Source: Ichthyophis bannanicus (taxonomy: Eukaryota; Chordata; Amphibia; Gymnophiona; Ichthyophiidae). From it: a DNA stretch of 64,000 nt. The stretch covers positions 18,266,305 through 18,330,304 of the forward strand of contig CM066048.1 in the NCBI GenBank assembly GCA_033557465.1, written 5' to 3'. Under the pieces are notes generated by a model. The model was not told the DNA's origin, searched no databases, and saw only the letters and a list, made by a program, of their open reading frames with translations. The position numbers and the translations under genes were made by a program. Each line of letters begins with the position of its first letter. Within the stretch, counting starts at the first letter, position 1. Below are positions 44,857 through 54,921 of this stretch, piece by piece.

Positions 44857-45479
44857 CTAATCTTCCGCCAGCCTTGCCATGCCCACGTTACTCCTCTTCT
44901 CAAATCACTTCACTGGCTCCCCATTCAATTCTGCATCCAATTCAAGCTTCTCCTGCTGACCTACAAATGCATTCACTCTGCGGCCCCTCAGTACCTCTCA
45001 TCTCTCCCTACATCCCCTGTTGACAACTTCGCTCCGCTAACAAACTACTTCTATCTAAACCTTTCACTCGCACCGCTAACTCCCGACTTCGCTCCTTTCA
45101 CTTTGCTGCACCCTACACCTGGAACAACTTACCTGTGTCTATATGCCAGACACCCTCCCTGGCCCTCTTCAAATCCAGGTTAAAGACCCACCACTTCACT
45201 GTCACGTTTAGATCCTAACTTCTATCCTTCATCTTAACCTAACCCCATCATTTTCTATCCCTCATCTTAACCTAACCCCCATCATTTGCATAACCTAACT
45301 GTATGACCATACTATGCTTTGCACTAAATTGTATTGTGTACTGTCTCGACTAGATTGTAAGCTCTGATGAGCAGGACTCTGACGAGCAGGGATTGTCTCT
45401 TGTATTCATGTCTGTATAGCGCTGCATGTGTGGCACTATATAAGTGTTAAATAGTAGTAGTAATAGTAGTAATACATAT

Positions 45480-46518
45480 CTCTAAGGCCTCTTCTACAAT
45501 ACTGACTGCTGTAAAAGTGCACACGCTGGCATGAATGTGTGTACTGTGCTGGTAGGCAATAGGTGGAGCGTGGGCAGAGTTCACAAGCACACACAATGAT
45601 TCTGCACATACTTGTGTACTTTACATGTGTTCTGTGCCTGTATTTAAGACGCAATCTCTGCTTCTTACACTTTAGTTTCTAAAGACACTTAGATATCTTT
45701 CTGAACAGCGCTGAAGGAGGTGCCTACTTGCCATCCTAGTATAAAATTACCCTCCTTGTGTCTGTGCATCTACTTTATACCAATATATCCCTGGGCAATT
45801 TTGTTAGTGCCTATTTTAGTATGTAAAAAGACCCATTTTACGTAGAACGGTGAGAATTGAGCTGTCCAGGATGGAACATGTTTAATGCATATGTATAAGG
45901 ACATGCAGGAGTAGATGAGCATTTGCCAACACGCACAGCGGGAGGAGTCAATTTACAGATCTACACATGGGAAAAATGAGTGTCATCAACTCAGCAGCTT
46001 CAACATGCAAATGCTGATTTTGCAAACTTTCACGTGCAAGATCTGGCACTTCAATGATTATCAGGGCCATTTTGCAAATCTATATGTATGAGTGCCACCA
46101 ATGAAGTACTGTGGCAGCGATTTTAAATGTTCTTTTTTTTTGAGGCGGAAATAAATGATGGGAGATTAAGATGATTTTCTCCCTTAATCCCTTGCGGAAG
46201 CAAGCATTTTTGTAAAATCCATTTGTGCCCTGAGCTGGTATAAAACTCAGTGGGGAAATATCTCTCCATATATGTGGATTCCCTTTATGAAATGGGAAAC
46301 ACAGGTGTAGATTTTTAGCCCCCTCAAGCCACGCCCAAAACATGTCCCCCAGCCATGCCTCTTGAAATCTCTGCAAATAGTGGCTTTCTGAAATCATGAT
46401 CTATACATGTAAGTGATCTATATGTGTAAAAAAAGGCACATGAGGCTTCCAAATGCCGTTCTACATTCTCAATTCCCTTATAAAATTACCTCCAAAGTGG
46501 GCACAAGTTAGTGAACAA
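45480..46518. other. No recognised gene; old repeat likely
   Basis: The words ATTTTGTTAGTGCC, TTATAAAATTACC and TACGTAGAACGG resemble sequence on the other side of the L2 (41320), so this is probably the rest of the repeat into which L2 inserted. No coding is seen. Confidence 0.4.
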
Positions 46519-46744
46519 ATATATTTTTATTTATTTATTTTATTTATTTACAGTCTCTTTTATACTGCGCTATTCAACATCAGTGTGACTAGCACAGTGC
46601 AGCAAGCTGATCTGTGTTTACAAAGAACAGGTACTACAACTTGGATAAAACTTGGGTAACTATTTACATCTAGGCGACACGTTATGTCGTGTCAAAAGTA
46701 ATCGTAGTCATGGATGGCTTGCGGGGTATGTTGCTGTGGCTGTA

Positions 46745-48470
46745 CTAGATGGGGGAGGGGGCTATTGGAGCGCTGTCTTCCGGGTAGTATTTGAGGAAGA
46801 GGTGGTGCTTCAATGCCTTCCTAAACTGGGTTAGGTCAGGGATTGCCCGGATGCTGGGTGGTAGGGTGTTCCAGCATCTGGGTGCACAGAATCTGAAAGC
46901 CCTTTTTGCTGTTGCATGGGTGCATTGGGTTATTTCCTTCGGGATTACCAGTGTGTTGACTGCTGCAGATCTTCTGGACCTATTGGGGGACATGGTTTGG
47001 ATAAGCTTTGCTAGTGATGTGGAGGAGAGCCCATTGATGACCTTGAAAGTCAGCAGTAGGGTTTTGAAAGTGAGTCTGCCATGTATAAGGAGCCAGTGGA
47101 GGTGCTTCAGGATGGGCGTAACATGATCGCTCCTAGAAGCCCCGTGTTGAACTCTCGCCGCGGCAATCATCGCGAGTTGGAGCAGGTTCAGGGTGGATTG
47201 TGGGAGCCCTTGTAGGATTGCATTAGCGTAATCAAAGTGCGGTATAATCAACGCTTGATAGATTGTCCGGAAGTCGTCCGGCTCTAGTAGGAAGCATAAG
47301 TGCCTGAGTATTCAGATTTTGTGGTAAATTGCTCTTGCTATGTTGCTTATGTGCACCTTCATATCCAGTCGTTGGTCTAACGTGACTCCAAGGTATCAGA
47401 TTGTGGATTTGGTTTGTAGCTCTGCTTCCTTAACCTTTAAGTGGGGTGGCGGGGTGAAGTTTTGGTTCCTCGTAATGAAAAGGACCTCTGTTTTCTTGTG
47501 CTGTATTCGGAGGTTTTGAGATTCGAGCCAGTTGGATACTGCATCAAAGCAGTCTGTCAGTGGGGAGAGGTCCAGCTGCTCTGTTGAGAATGGCATGTAG
47601 AGCAGTACATTATCAGCATATATCAAGCAGTTGACATTGAATGATCGGATGAGGTTATAGATGGGCTGCATGTATATGTTGAACATCAAGGCGGAGAGGG
47701 AGGATCCTTGTGGCATGCCTTGCCTCTGGTGGAAAGGTTTTGATGTTGAGGCCCCGGATCATACGTGCTGCCATCTGTCAGACAAGTATGACTTGCACCA
47801 TTCTAGTGCTGTGTCACGGATACCCTTCTCCTTGAGGCGTCCCAGGAGAAGCTTGTAGCTTACTGAGTCAAAAGCGGCAGCTATATCCATGAAGATGAGG
47901 ACAAACCCTTGACGGATGTTATCAATTCCAGCAATTAGGTTACTGTAGAGGGTGGTGAGGAGTGTTTCGACACCATGCGTTGTTAAGTGCCGTCGAGTCG
48001 GAGTCGACTCATGGCGATCCTCTGGATAGCTATCCTAAATTGTGTTTGGTCTTCAGTCAGGCAGCTCATTGACAGACTGGTACCCGTAGCTGCTGTTATT
48101 GTATCGATCCATCTCATTGCTGGCCTTCCTCTTTTGCGTTGACCTTCTATCTTGCCAAGCATGATATCTTTCTCTAACGATCTCTCTCTCGACACCATGG
48201 GACTCTCTAAATCCATGTTGGCAGGGGTCCAGCGGAGTGGCGGTTTCGATGTGCTCTTGTATTTGTCTATGGACTTCTTTTTCAATTATCTTGGCCAGAA
48301 GTAGTATACTGGATATAGGTCTGTACGAGTCCACGTTCTGGGGGTCGAGCTTGCTGTTTTTCAGCAGAGGCCTGATGGATGTATGTTTGAGGCATTGGGG
48401 GAACAAGCCTGTTGCGAAGGATAGGTCCATGAGCCTGGCTATGAACGGGCTGAAATCGCAGCGTAGCTCT
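46745..48470 (-). pseudogene. LINE reverse transcriptase and C-terminus
   Basis: Motifs: FPQCLKHTSIRPLLKNSKLD, VDSYRPISSILLLAKIIEK (48053-48430), LDPCQHGF, then beyond the SINE GSSLSALMFNIYMQPIY and CLIYADNVLLYM, where YADD has become YADN. Next come NWLESQNLRIQHKKTEVLF and HFDYANAILQGLPQSTLNL, with LKHLHWLLIHGRLTFK, FRFCAPRCWNTLPPSIRAI and a stop at 46745. The catalytic Asp loss and the frame changes mark it as dead. The endonuclease is absent. Confidence 0.83.
47978..48188. mobile_element. RTE-derived SINE with 11-bp target duplication
   Basis: TCGACACCATG is at 47967-47977 and 48189-48199. The insert begins GTTGTTAAGTGCCGTCGAGTC and includes GACTCATGGCGATCC, ATCCATCTCATTGCTGGCC and TTGCCAAGCATGATATC. 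I recognise these as a vertebrate-wide RTE-related SINE. It lies in the LINE RT gene. Confidence 0.85.
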
Positions 48471-48600
48471 TTTATCCAGAAGGCGGGGCAGGGGTCGGTT
48501 TGTGCCGTAGTGGTGTTGATCGCAGCGATAGTGTCTTCGATGTACTTCTTGGGTGGAGTGGAGAAAATGGTCAGGGGAGTTAGGTAGGTTTGTTCGTGTA

Positions 48601-48788
48601 CGGTGGTGGGTGCTGAGGGCTTATATATGTCTAATAGTGATAAAAAGAAAACAAAATTCTAAAGTGCAGAAAACAAAATCACAAAAACAATTCCCAGATT
48701 CTGTTACATGTTCGTATTGTCCCAGGTCAGATTCAATTTCTGGTTTTGTGGCAGGACACAACATAATTTGCTGCTCTGGCTGCCCTAT
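48601..48788. other. Short A-rich unassigned stretch
   Basis: An A-rich segment (AAAACAAAATTCTAAAGTGC) lies before a degenerate DIRS end. Nothing else is recognised. Confidence 0.4.
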
Positions 48789-48945
48789 CTCCAAGGACAA
48801 GCAGGGCTAGAATGTCTTCATAAATGGGTGAGGTCATCCAACGGAGCCTGTGCAGGAAAATTTCCCCTAATTGTGTAAATCTGCAGAAACTTTAAACTCG
48901 ACTGCATCACTGCACAGGGCCACCTCATGCTATTCACGCGTCTAA
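48789..48945 (+). mobile_element. Degenerate DIRS left-end fragment
   Basis: CTCCAAGGACAAGCAGGGCTAG...GTCTTCATAAATGGGTGAGGTC...AACGGAGCCTGTGCAGGAA follows the DIRS-B left end (CTCCAGGAACAAGCAGGAATAAG...GTCCTCACATATGGGTACGTC...GACGGAGCCTGCACGGGAA). No coding follows. Confidence 0.7.
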
Positions 48946-48954
48946 AGAAGGGTC

Positions 48955-49215
48955 ACGATATTCAAAAGGACTTATCCAGTTAGCAGAACCTAACACTATC
49001 CACTATGATTGCCACGGCATGATGCGGATAGCGCCATGACAGAGCTGGGGAGGAATCGGCACTTTTCAGCATCACTATCCGGACAAGTGTCTGCATAACT
49101 TAGGAAAGGATAACCGCCACCACTGATTGCAAAATCCAGTTATATGGTGGCAACCACTATCCAGATACCACCACTGAATGTCTGGATTTACGAGGTTAAT
49201 AAAATACTAACCACT
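48955..49215. mobile_element. MITE-like element, divergent copy
   Basis: CGATATTCAAAAGGACTTATCCAGTTAG...CCACTGAATGTCTGG resembles the GATATTCA family at 37046. The internal inverted words are weaker. Confidence 0.45.
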
Positions 49216-50000
49216 GCAGGCTCAATGTCAACCTGAAGATACTTTTGGATGTGGGTCACCTCTTCTCTTTCTCTTCCCTCATCATTTCCTCAGCAGGTAT
49301 TACTTTCTCTTTTGAAAGTCTCCTTTATTTTATCATGTCCATCACTTCTCAGAGGATTTTCGTCAATGCAAAGGCATTAAAAGGTGTCAGAACTGTTATT
49401 AGCTGCCCTAGTATCAATTTCAAGTACATGAGGCAAGGAAGCTTCCTCAAGGCAACGATCAACTCAACATTAAGGCCTAGACTCCAATAGTCAAGAAACA
49501 CACACCCTGAGGTCTTCTGTAGGATTCTCTATTTCTCCACAGTGTGTCTGGTAATGAAGAGAGTTTGGGTTGCTATTACTAATGTGGCAACATAATTTGA
49601 AATGGTTTTTTTTTCATGGTACATAGTTAAAGCAAATATTCTGCTTCTACTCTACATCCAGTAGTGAGAGGTTTCAGTGAAGATATGTTTACAGAACTGG
49701 ATCTACATGGTTTATGAGGTTCTGTGCCTTCTGTATAGACACCAATTTCACCCCCATGTAGGTGTAAGTGAAACACTTAAATGCTTCATAGTATGGTTCT
49801 TCTAGCTATTTACATTTTTAAATTGGGTATTTCTGTATCTCAAGATGTTTAATGTGACAGCAACAATTTAAAGATGATTATGTCTTGGAAGGTGATTCAG
49901 CATTTACTGGATGTATGATTTTGTGGAGTAGCAATCTGGAAAAAGTAAAAGGGATCCCAGCCACAAAGGCTTGCCCAGAGCCCCATAAGTGATTAGAGAC
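49216..50000. other. No recognised feature
   Basis: Short frames only. The stretch before the RTE fragment at 50020 has no visible LINE signature. Confidence 0.45.
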
Positions 50001-50019
50001 AGCCCGATACAATCCTACT

Positions 50020-50226
50020 TCTCTGCTTATTTGTTCTGCATATACATTGCACAGGTATGGGGAAAGCATGCAGCCTTGTCGTACACCTTTGCCGATTTTA
50101 AATTATTCTGTTTCTCCCTGTTCCGTTTGAACTGTAGCTTCCTGATTAATGTAATAGTTGTGTATGAGAACTATCAGGTGTTGTGGTATACCCATACTCC
50201 TTAATGTGGCACAGAAGTTTTAATGA
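50020..50226 (-). pseudogene. RTE LINE reverse transcriptase, downstream piece
   Basis: The minus strand encodes MGIPQHLI-like residues, then KIGKGVRQGCMLSPYLCNVYAEQI in broken frame, the RTE RT region before the catalytic box. The upstream part continues at 59791 on the far side of DIRS-B. The catalytic box itself is missing below 50020. Confidence 0.82.
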
Positions 50227-50398
50227 TATCTCCAGGAACAAGCAGGAATAAGTCCTCACATATGGGTACGTCGGTACCGACGGAGCCTGCACGGGAATGC
50301 TCCCCAGCTTCCCAGAATGAAAGCTTTTGGGGCATCCCACAGCGCATGCGCGCTGCCTTCCCGCCTTTCCTACCAACTCTCCTCAGTTCTTCTTTTCC
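50227..50398 (+). repeat. DIRS-B left inverted terminal repeat
   Basis: It is complementary to 58262-58385 and 59728-59790 (the right repeat is split by a solo LTR). It includes the palindromic GTCGGTACCGACGG and the GCGCATGCGCGC core. Confidence 0.9.
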
Positions 50399-50607
50399 GC
50401 GGAGCCAGCAGGTCGTGTTCCTGTCACCGCTGAAGAAGTTCTTTATTTTAATTTATTTCTTTGGTCGCGTGTCTGCCTTCCCCGACGCCGGACCGGTACC
50501 GCCGGTCTTTTCTTTTCTTTTCTTCTAAAAAAAAAAATAATAATACTTTTTCCTCACTTGGTGTATTTTTCTTCTTAGGCCTCCAGGCCCACAAGAAACT
50601 TTCCCTC

Positions 50608-52621
50608 ATGGAAAAACCAGCCTCCGGCTTCAAAAAATGCACTAAGTGTAGCGGTACAATTTCTGTTACAGATACCCATGAATGGTGTCTTAAATGTTTG
50701 GGGCCTGAACACTCCATCCCAGATTGCCAGTCCTGTTCTCTAATGTCTAAACGAGGGTTACAGAACCGGGCAGCCAAGCTCCATGTGCTGTTTCCCACGG
50801 ATGCACCGGCGGTGGCATCGACATCTTCCAGGTCTTCCTCTCCTGATGGATCTCAGGTAACCAAACATACTTTTAGCAGGTCCTCGAAGGGCAAATCTCC
50901 CTCTAAGCATCGAGATGCCTCCGGGCTTGCCCTTGAGGATCCTGCCCCAGCCAAACAACCTCGGCGGGAAGCTCCGGCTTCCAAAGCTCCTCCTATGGGG
51001 TTACAGGTTGACATCGATGGCACGGCCTCGACCGATCACCTGTTAGACTGCTCTGGGGTACTGGCACAATCTCCCGGTACCGACATCCAGGCAGTCGTGG
51101 CGTCCATGGATCACACTGTGCAATCCATGCAGCAGGCTATACTGGCTTTCATCAAGGCTGCGACGCCGTCGGTACCACAACAAGCTCTGTTGTCGGTACC
51201 GGCACCAACTTCGATATCGGTACTGGCTGCATCGACATCGGCCAGGATACCGATTCCGGCTCCCTGTCCTGGGCTCTTTCTCGGTACCGACCCGGTACCG
51301 GGGACACCCGATGTCGGTACCGATCGATACGCCTATCGATCTTTGGAATCGAGCAGACGATACTTCGATTCTTCTGACGATTCTGAGTCATCGGATGAGT
51401 CCCCTGAAGTATCTGTCACCCTTTCTGAGGAGCCTTCTTCTCCAAAAAGGAGAATGTCTCCTCCAGAGGATTTGTCCTTTCAAGACTTCATAATAGAAGT
51501 AGCTAAAGGACTCTCTATTTCAGTAACCTCTGAAAAAGAACCTAGAGCAAAAAAATTAGATATTTTGGGATACTCTAAGGTTCCCAGAGAGGCAGTCACC
51601 TTGCCAATTCATGAAATTCTTCAAGAACATTTGATTGAATTGTGGGAGACTCCTCTCACCCTTTCTCCTCATTCTCGTAGATTGGACACTATGTACCGTG
51701 TCCCTCCTTCTCCTGGATTTAAAAAAACTCAGCTTCCTCACCACTCCATTGTGGTGCAGTCAGCTACGAAGAGGATAAAGAGTACCAAAAGACACTCTTC
51801 TACTCCTCCAGGAAGAGAATGCAGGACCTTGGATGCTTTTGGTAGGAAAATGCGATTCATGCGATTCATGCGATTCATGCGATTCAATCCATAAGTTAAA
51901 ATAAAAAAAAAAAAAAAAAAAAAAAACTTTGTAAATTTGTATAAAGTTGATGCATTTGTATAAAGTTCTGATACATCCAACTAATCAAGATGGATGACAT
52001 CACTGTTAGAATTCTTAATTATACTGTTAAATGTAAAAAGTTAACATCTGTTTCATGTAAAACGTCTAGGACATGTACTTTCATGTACCTTAACAACTTT
52101 TCTGTTCAATGTAAACCGCACTTGATACCTGGGAAAGAGCGGTATATAAATGTGTTCTAAATAAAAAAAAAAATAAATAAAATAAAATCTTCCAAGCTAG
52201 CATGCTTATTGCCAGAATCAATTCATACAGCCTTTATATGGGTATGTTTCTGAAGGAGGTTGCAGAAAAGCTGCACAACTTTCTCCCTTTTATTCCAGAG
52301 GACAAAAGGGATGAGTTCCTTCTTTGGCTTAAGCATACTCAAGACATTTCAAAGTTTTCCAACAGGGCAGCCTTTGATTCTTTTGAAGGTGCCAGCAGAG
52401 CCTCAGGCATTGCTATAGCTGCTCGTAGAATTGCTTGGCTCCAGGCTTCTTATCTAGAACCCTGGGTTCAAGATGGTTTAGGAAATCTGCCCTGTACAGG
52501 TGAAAATCTATTTGGCAAAGAGTGGCAAATTAAAGCCACTCAAATGGATGCAGAAAATGCTGCTCTGGATAGACTTTCTAAGTCTACCTCCACTCCGGCC
52601 AAGAAAAAGCGCCTCTCCAGT
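50608..52621 (+). pseudogene. DIRS-B Gag, split by a SINE and an LTR element
   Basis: I take the start at 50608 (MEKPASGFKKCTKC), where a Cys-rich finger begins: CTKCSGT...WCLKCLGPEHSIPDCQSC. A Ser/Pro-rich and acidic middle follows (SSDDSESSDESPEVSV). The conserved core is VAKGLSISV, LPIHEILQEHLIELWETPL and RLDTMYRVPPSPGF. At about 51850 a SINE interrupts; the core resumes at 52192 (ARINSYSLYMGMFLKEVAE, SFEGASRASGIA, RRIAWLQASYLEPWVQDG). The C-terminus (FATKRQQPKQARPNPAG) is on the far side of the LTR insertion and ends at a stop at 55018-55020, overlapping the RT frame. It is probably an RNA-binding coat protein. Confidence 0.82.
51848..52191 (+). mobile_element. SINE-like insertion with 9-bp repeats at its 5' end
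   Basis: It begins with four copies of ATGCGATTC (51852-51887). A run of about 24 A follows, then TCAATGTAAACCGCACTTGATACC, GAGCGGTATATAAATGTG and an AAATAAAATAAAAT tail. Gag coding resumes directly after. The hairpin and tail match other LINE/SINE ends in the window. Confidence 0.7.
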
Positions 52622-52981
52622 TAATGAGGCTGCCAGCCTTACTGCCCACTGGGTCTCTGGCCATGCTAATGCTTGTGCCACTCTCTCAAAAGACTCTAGA
52701 AAATCATCAACATTACCATCTGGAGTTAGCTTCCCAAAACTAAATGCCCCAATCCCCTGATTGAGTCCCACACTGTCCACATGTGGTGTACCAGTATTTA
52801 CTGCTGGTCTTGCATCGGGTCCATTTTGGTTCTGCAGCTTAACTAGGGCTTGCACCAGATCAAGCACTGGCTTCTGCTGGTCCATTAAGGCTTTCATAGC
52901 AGTGTCCTGAGCCTGCTGTGCTAGCTCCTGTTGTCTGCTAAACTGGGCTGCCATCCAATCAGCTAATTCCCTTGGATCCAT
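52622..52981 (-). pseudogene. Ty3/Gypsy Gag, N-terminal part with SCAN-like motif
   Basis: The start at 52979-52981 (MDPRELADWMAAQ) lies 347 bp after the end of the LTR. It has a Gln-rich helical N-terminus, then a SCAN/Gmr1-like Gag signature (GNVDDFLESFERVAQALAW and WAVRLAASLTGEA). SCAN domains of vertebrate zinc-finger proteins derive from this kind of Gag. The frame is cut where DIRS-B gag begins again at about 52622, so only about 120 residues remain and pol is missing. Confidence 0.85.
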
Positions 52982-53316
52982 CTTGATCCCTGCAAGAAAA
53001 CACAAAAAACCCCCCACAGTGCACCACCTTCCAAACAGGTGTTTTTTTCTACTTTTTTTTTTCAATTACCCCTGTGCCTTACTCCCAACCACCACTAGAC
53101 ATGCCCAGGTACTTGTTACCTTATGCCAGTGATGAATCCAGCTCTGCACAGGGTCTTTTCCTCCTGGAACAGCTACCTGGAACAGCCACCTCTCCTCCAA
53201 AGTGCAGTTGAGGGAAAATCTTTTTTTCCAGCTTTAAACTTGAACTGTCTTTTTTCTTCAGACTTGAGTTGTAATCCTTAGCAAGTAAATCCCTTTGCGC
53301 AAAAGCAATCCGAAAA

Positions 53317-53325
53317 ACTACGCCA
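53317..53325 (-). promoter_or_regulatory. Primer binding site, tRNA-Ser-like
   Basis: On the minus strand, TGGCGTAGT starts two bases after the LTR end. It is complementary to the last nine bases (ACTACG plus CCA) of a vertebrate tRNA-Ser as I recall it. GGATT, five bases further on, also fits the T-arm. It marks the start of the internal region. Confidence 0.65.
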
Positions 53326-53327
53326 TT

Positions 53328-54921
53328 TGTCAGACGGCTGCCTGGGTGAGAATGTTCACAGTCTTGGCAAGTGCATATATCAATATGATTTGCAAGGGAT
53401 TGTGGGAAATGCAGTCCATTTACACCAGACACAGCTGCTCACAATTATTAGTTGTGCTTGAGTGTAAACCAATAAGATATTTATTTATGGGGTTATTTCT
53501 CCCAACACAGATATGCTTGGTAGCACATAAAACAGGATACTTGCTTGCAGTGTTAAATTTGGAAAAACAAAATCAGGAAAACAACAGTTGAACTTTGTCA
53601 GGCAATCAAAGCAAAAGAATAAAGACCTGGTTGGTAACAAACTGGTCTTTTCTGTAGGCTTTAGCTAATATTTTCTTAGCAGTGTATCAAACAACAAACA
53701 AAATCCACAAAGAAGGGAAAAACTGTTCTTTTCAGGTTAACTTCTTATATCTTCCCACATAGACTCAGAAGTGATTCCATCAGAGCTCACAAGCAATTAG
53801 GTAAGGCTCAATTGCTAGCAGTTACCCAGCTGAAACCCCTTAGCTGGCTTGCTTTCTACTGCGTGGCTCAAATCCTTCTTCAGGAGCTTTTCTGAGTAGA
53901 TTAAAGAACAAGTTTGTATTTCTTTGTGATGGTTGCTGTACTTTGTAACAGAAAATTACCAAAGGAGTTTAGACAGAGAGCAATCCATATATTCACAGCC
54001 TGTATCTAAGACCGCTCCCCCTTCTTCAACAATCATGGGTTCAATATCTTGGATTGGCACAGAGGAATTTCTCAATGGAGCACTTTCAGGAGAATACTTG
54101 TTTCCCTGCTGTCTTTTAAGGTTATAGCTAGGGCATAGATCAGTGTTCATACCTGAGCTTCCATTGCTGTTAGAGTTCCTCTCTAAATAGCCTGGCCAGT
54201 ATGTAGTCCAGTTCTTATGTCCAGCCTTCCAATCCAGATCCCTGGACACTGGATCTCTCTTCACATACCTTCTGGCACGGGTCCTAGGGTCCCTTCCAAG
54301 TGCAGCCGTCTCCCTCACAGGTACCCTCTGGAGATTCCTAGCTCTGCAGCACCATTCCTCTGGCTTTCCCCAGTCCAATGGTGTATGCTGGCCCTTGGAA
54401 TACCTTCCAGTATATGTACTGCTCTGGACTCCTTTAGACCTCCCAAATGCTTTTCTCTTCTTTCTTCCAAAGGGTTTCTTGCCCTTTCTGTCCGTCCGCT
54501 CTGGCTTCGGCTTCTGATGATCCTCCAGATGATGAAGATGTCCAAGATGAGGATATCCAAGCTGATTCTGAGGATCTCCCAGATGAAACTGAGGATGAGG
54601 ATAATTCTCTGTAGAATAAACTCTACCTTTATTCTGCTTTGATGAGAGCTCCACCCTAGCACAGCGCAGCTGTGCTGAATCAGGCCCTGCCCTTTGAGAT
54701 GAGTGCTTGGGGATTACCTCATAGCCCTCTTGATTGAACACACGTTTCCCCACTTCAGCTCCTCTAATGGCTGCTGGAAACCTGGTGCATTCTGGGACTG
54801 GTAGTCTTTTATGGCAAAATTCTGTTTTCTTATTTCTACCAGAACTGACAGGTTGCTTGTTCAGAGTCACTTCACCTTTTCTATAGCTCCTTCCTGAGCT
54901 ATGATAAGCTTCCTTATCACA
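53328..54921 (-). mobile_element. LTR (c), Ty3/Gypsy type, followed by PBS and gag
   Basis: The 1594-bp LTR starts TGTGATAAGG at 54921 and ends CGTCTGACA at 53328. AATAAA (minus, 53480-53485) lies about 155 bp before its end. It is the 5' LTR of an element truncated in gag. It is inserted in DIRS-B between the gag core and the gag C-terminus. No matching duplication can be seen because the other end is deleted. Confidence 0.85.
53956..54921 (-). CDS. LTR-encoded open reading frame (copy c), 321 codons, intact
   Basis: The frame is open from LTR base 1 (TGT GAT, Cys-Asp) to a stop at 53956. The protein is basic and Arg/Lys/Gln-rich over the first two thirds (GRKKRKAFGRSKGVQ, RTRARRYVKRDPVSRDLDW) with a His-rich patch (YPHLGHLHHLEDHQK). 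It then turns acidic and ends DIEPMIVEEGGAV...YMDCSLSKLLW. There is no early ATG, which favours entry from upstream coding in a 3' LTR. I recognise no domain, and the function is unknown. Confidence 0.6.
   Translation of the reverse strand, partial: CDKEAYHSSGRSYRKGEVTLNKQPVSSGRNKKTEFCHKRLPVPECTRFPAAIRGAEVGKRVFNQEGYEVIPKHSSQRAGPDSAQLRCARVELSSKQNKGRVYSTENYPHPQFHLGDPQNQLGYPHLGHLHHLEDHQKPKPERTDRKGKKPFGRKKRKAFGRSKGVQSSTYTGRYSKGQHTPLDWGKPEEWCCRARNLQRVPVRETAALGRDPRTRARRYVKRDPVSRDLDWKAGHKNWTTYWPGYLERNSNSNGSSGMNTDLCPSYNLKRQQGNKYSPESAPLRNSSVPIQDIEPMIVEEGGAVLDTGCEYMDCSLSKLLW

Larger units (their letters stand above)
41590..45475 (+). mobile_element. L2 LINE, long copy
   Basis: The plus strand carries a C-rich 5' region, a Leu-rich stretch with a 2A-like motif (41875-41925), an AP endonuclease, a reverse transcriptase and the typical 3' end (GATTGTAAGCTC...GAGCAGGGATTGTC...TAGCGCTGCATG...AAATAGTAGTAGTAATAG). 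It is interrupted by a SINE at 43556-43738 and has several frame changes. Confidence 0.88.
46519..48600 (-). mobile_element. Jockey-superfamily LINE, 5'-truncated
   Basis: On the minus strand, RT coding at 47200-48470 and a C-terminal region at 46745-47251 are followed by a tail with GCGCAGTATAAAAGAGACTG and AAATAAATAAAATAAATAAATA. It is interrupted by an RTE-type SINE at 47978-48188. The tail design shows that the SINE tails in this window come from a LINE of this kind. Confidence 0.82.

Noticed and set aside
50461..50607. N-terminal extension of DIRS-B gag and a possible 3' splice site (TTTTTCTTCTTAG) before it
   Set aside because: The upstream residues are poly-Lys/Asn from an A-run, and the zinc finger begins at 50608. 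One pyrimidine tract with AG is not enough to claim splicing.
52600..54921. Complete LTR retrotransposon in DIRS-B
   Set aside because: Only one LTR and about 120 codons of gag are present; pol and the second LTR are missing, so it is a truncated insertion.
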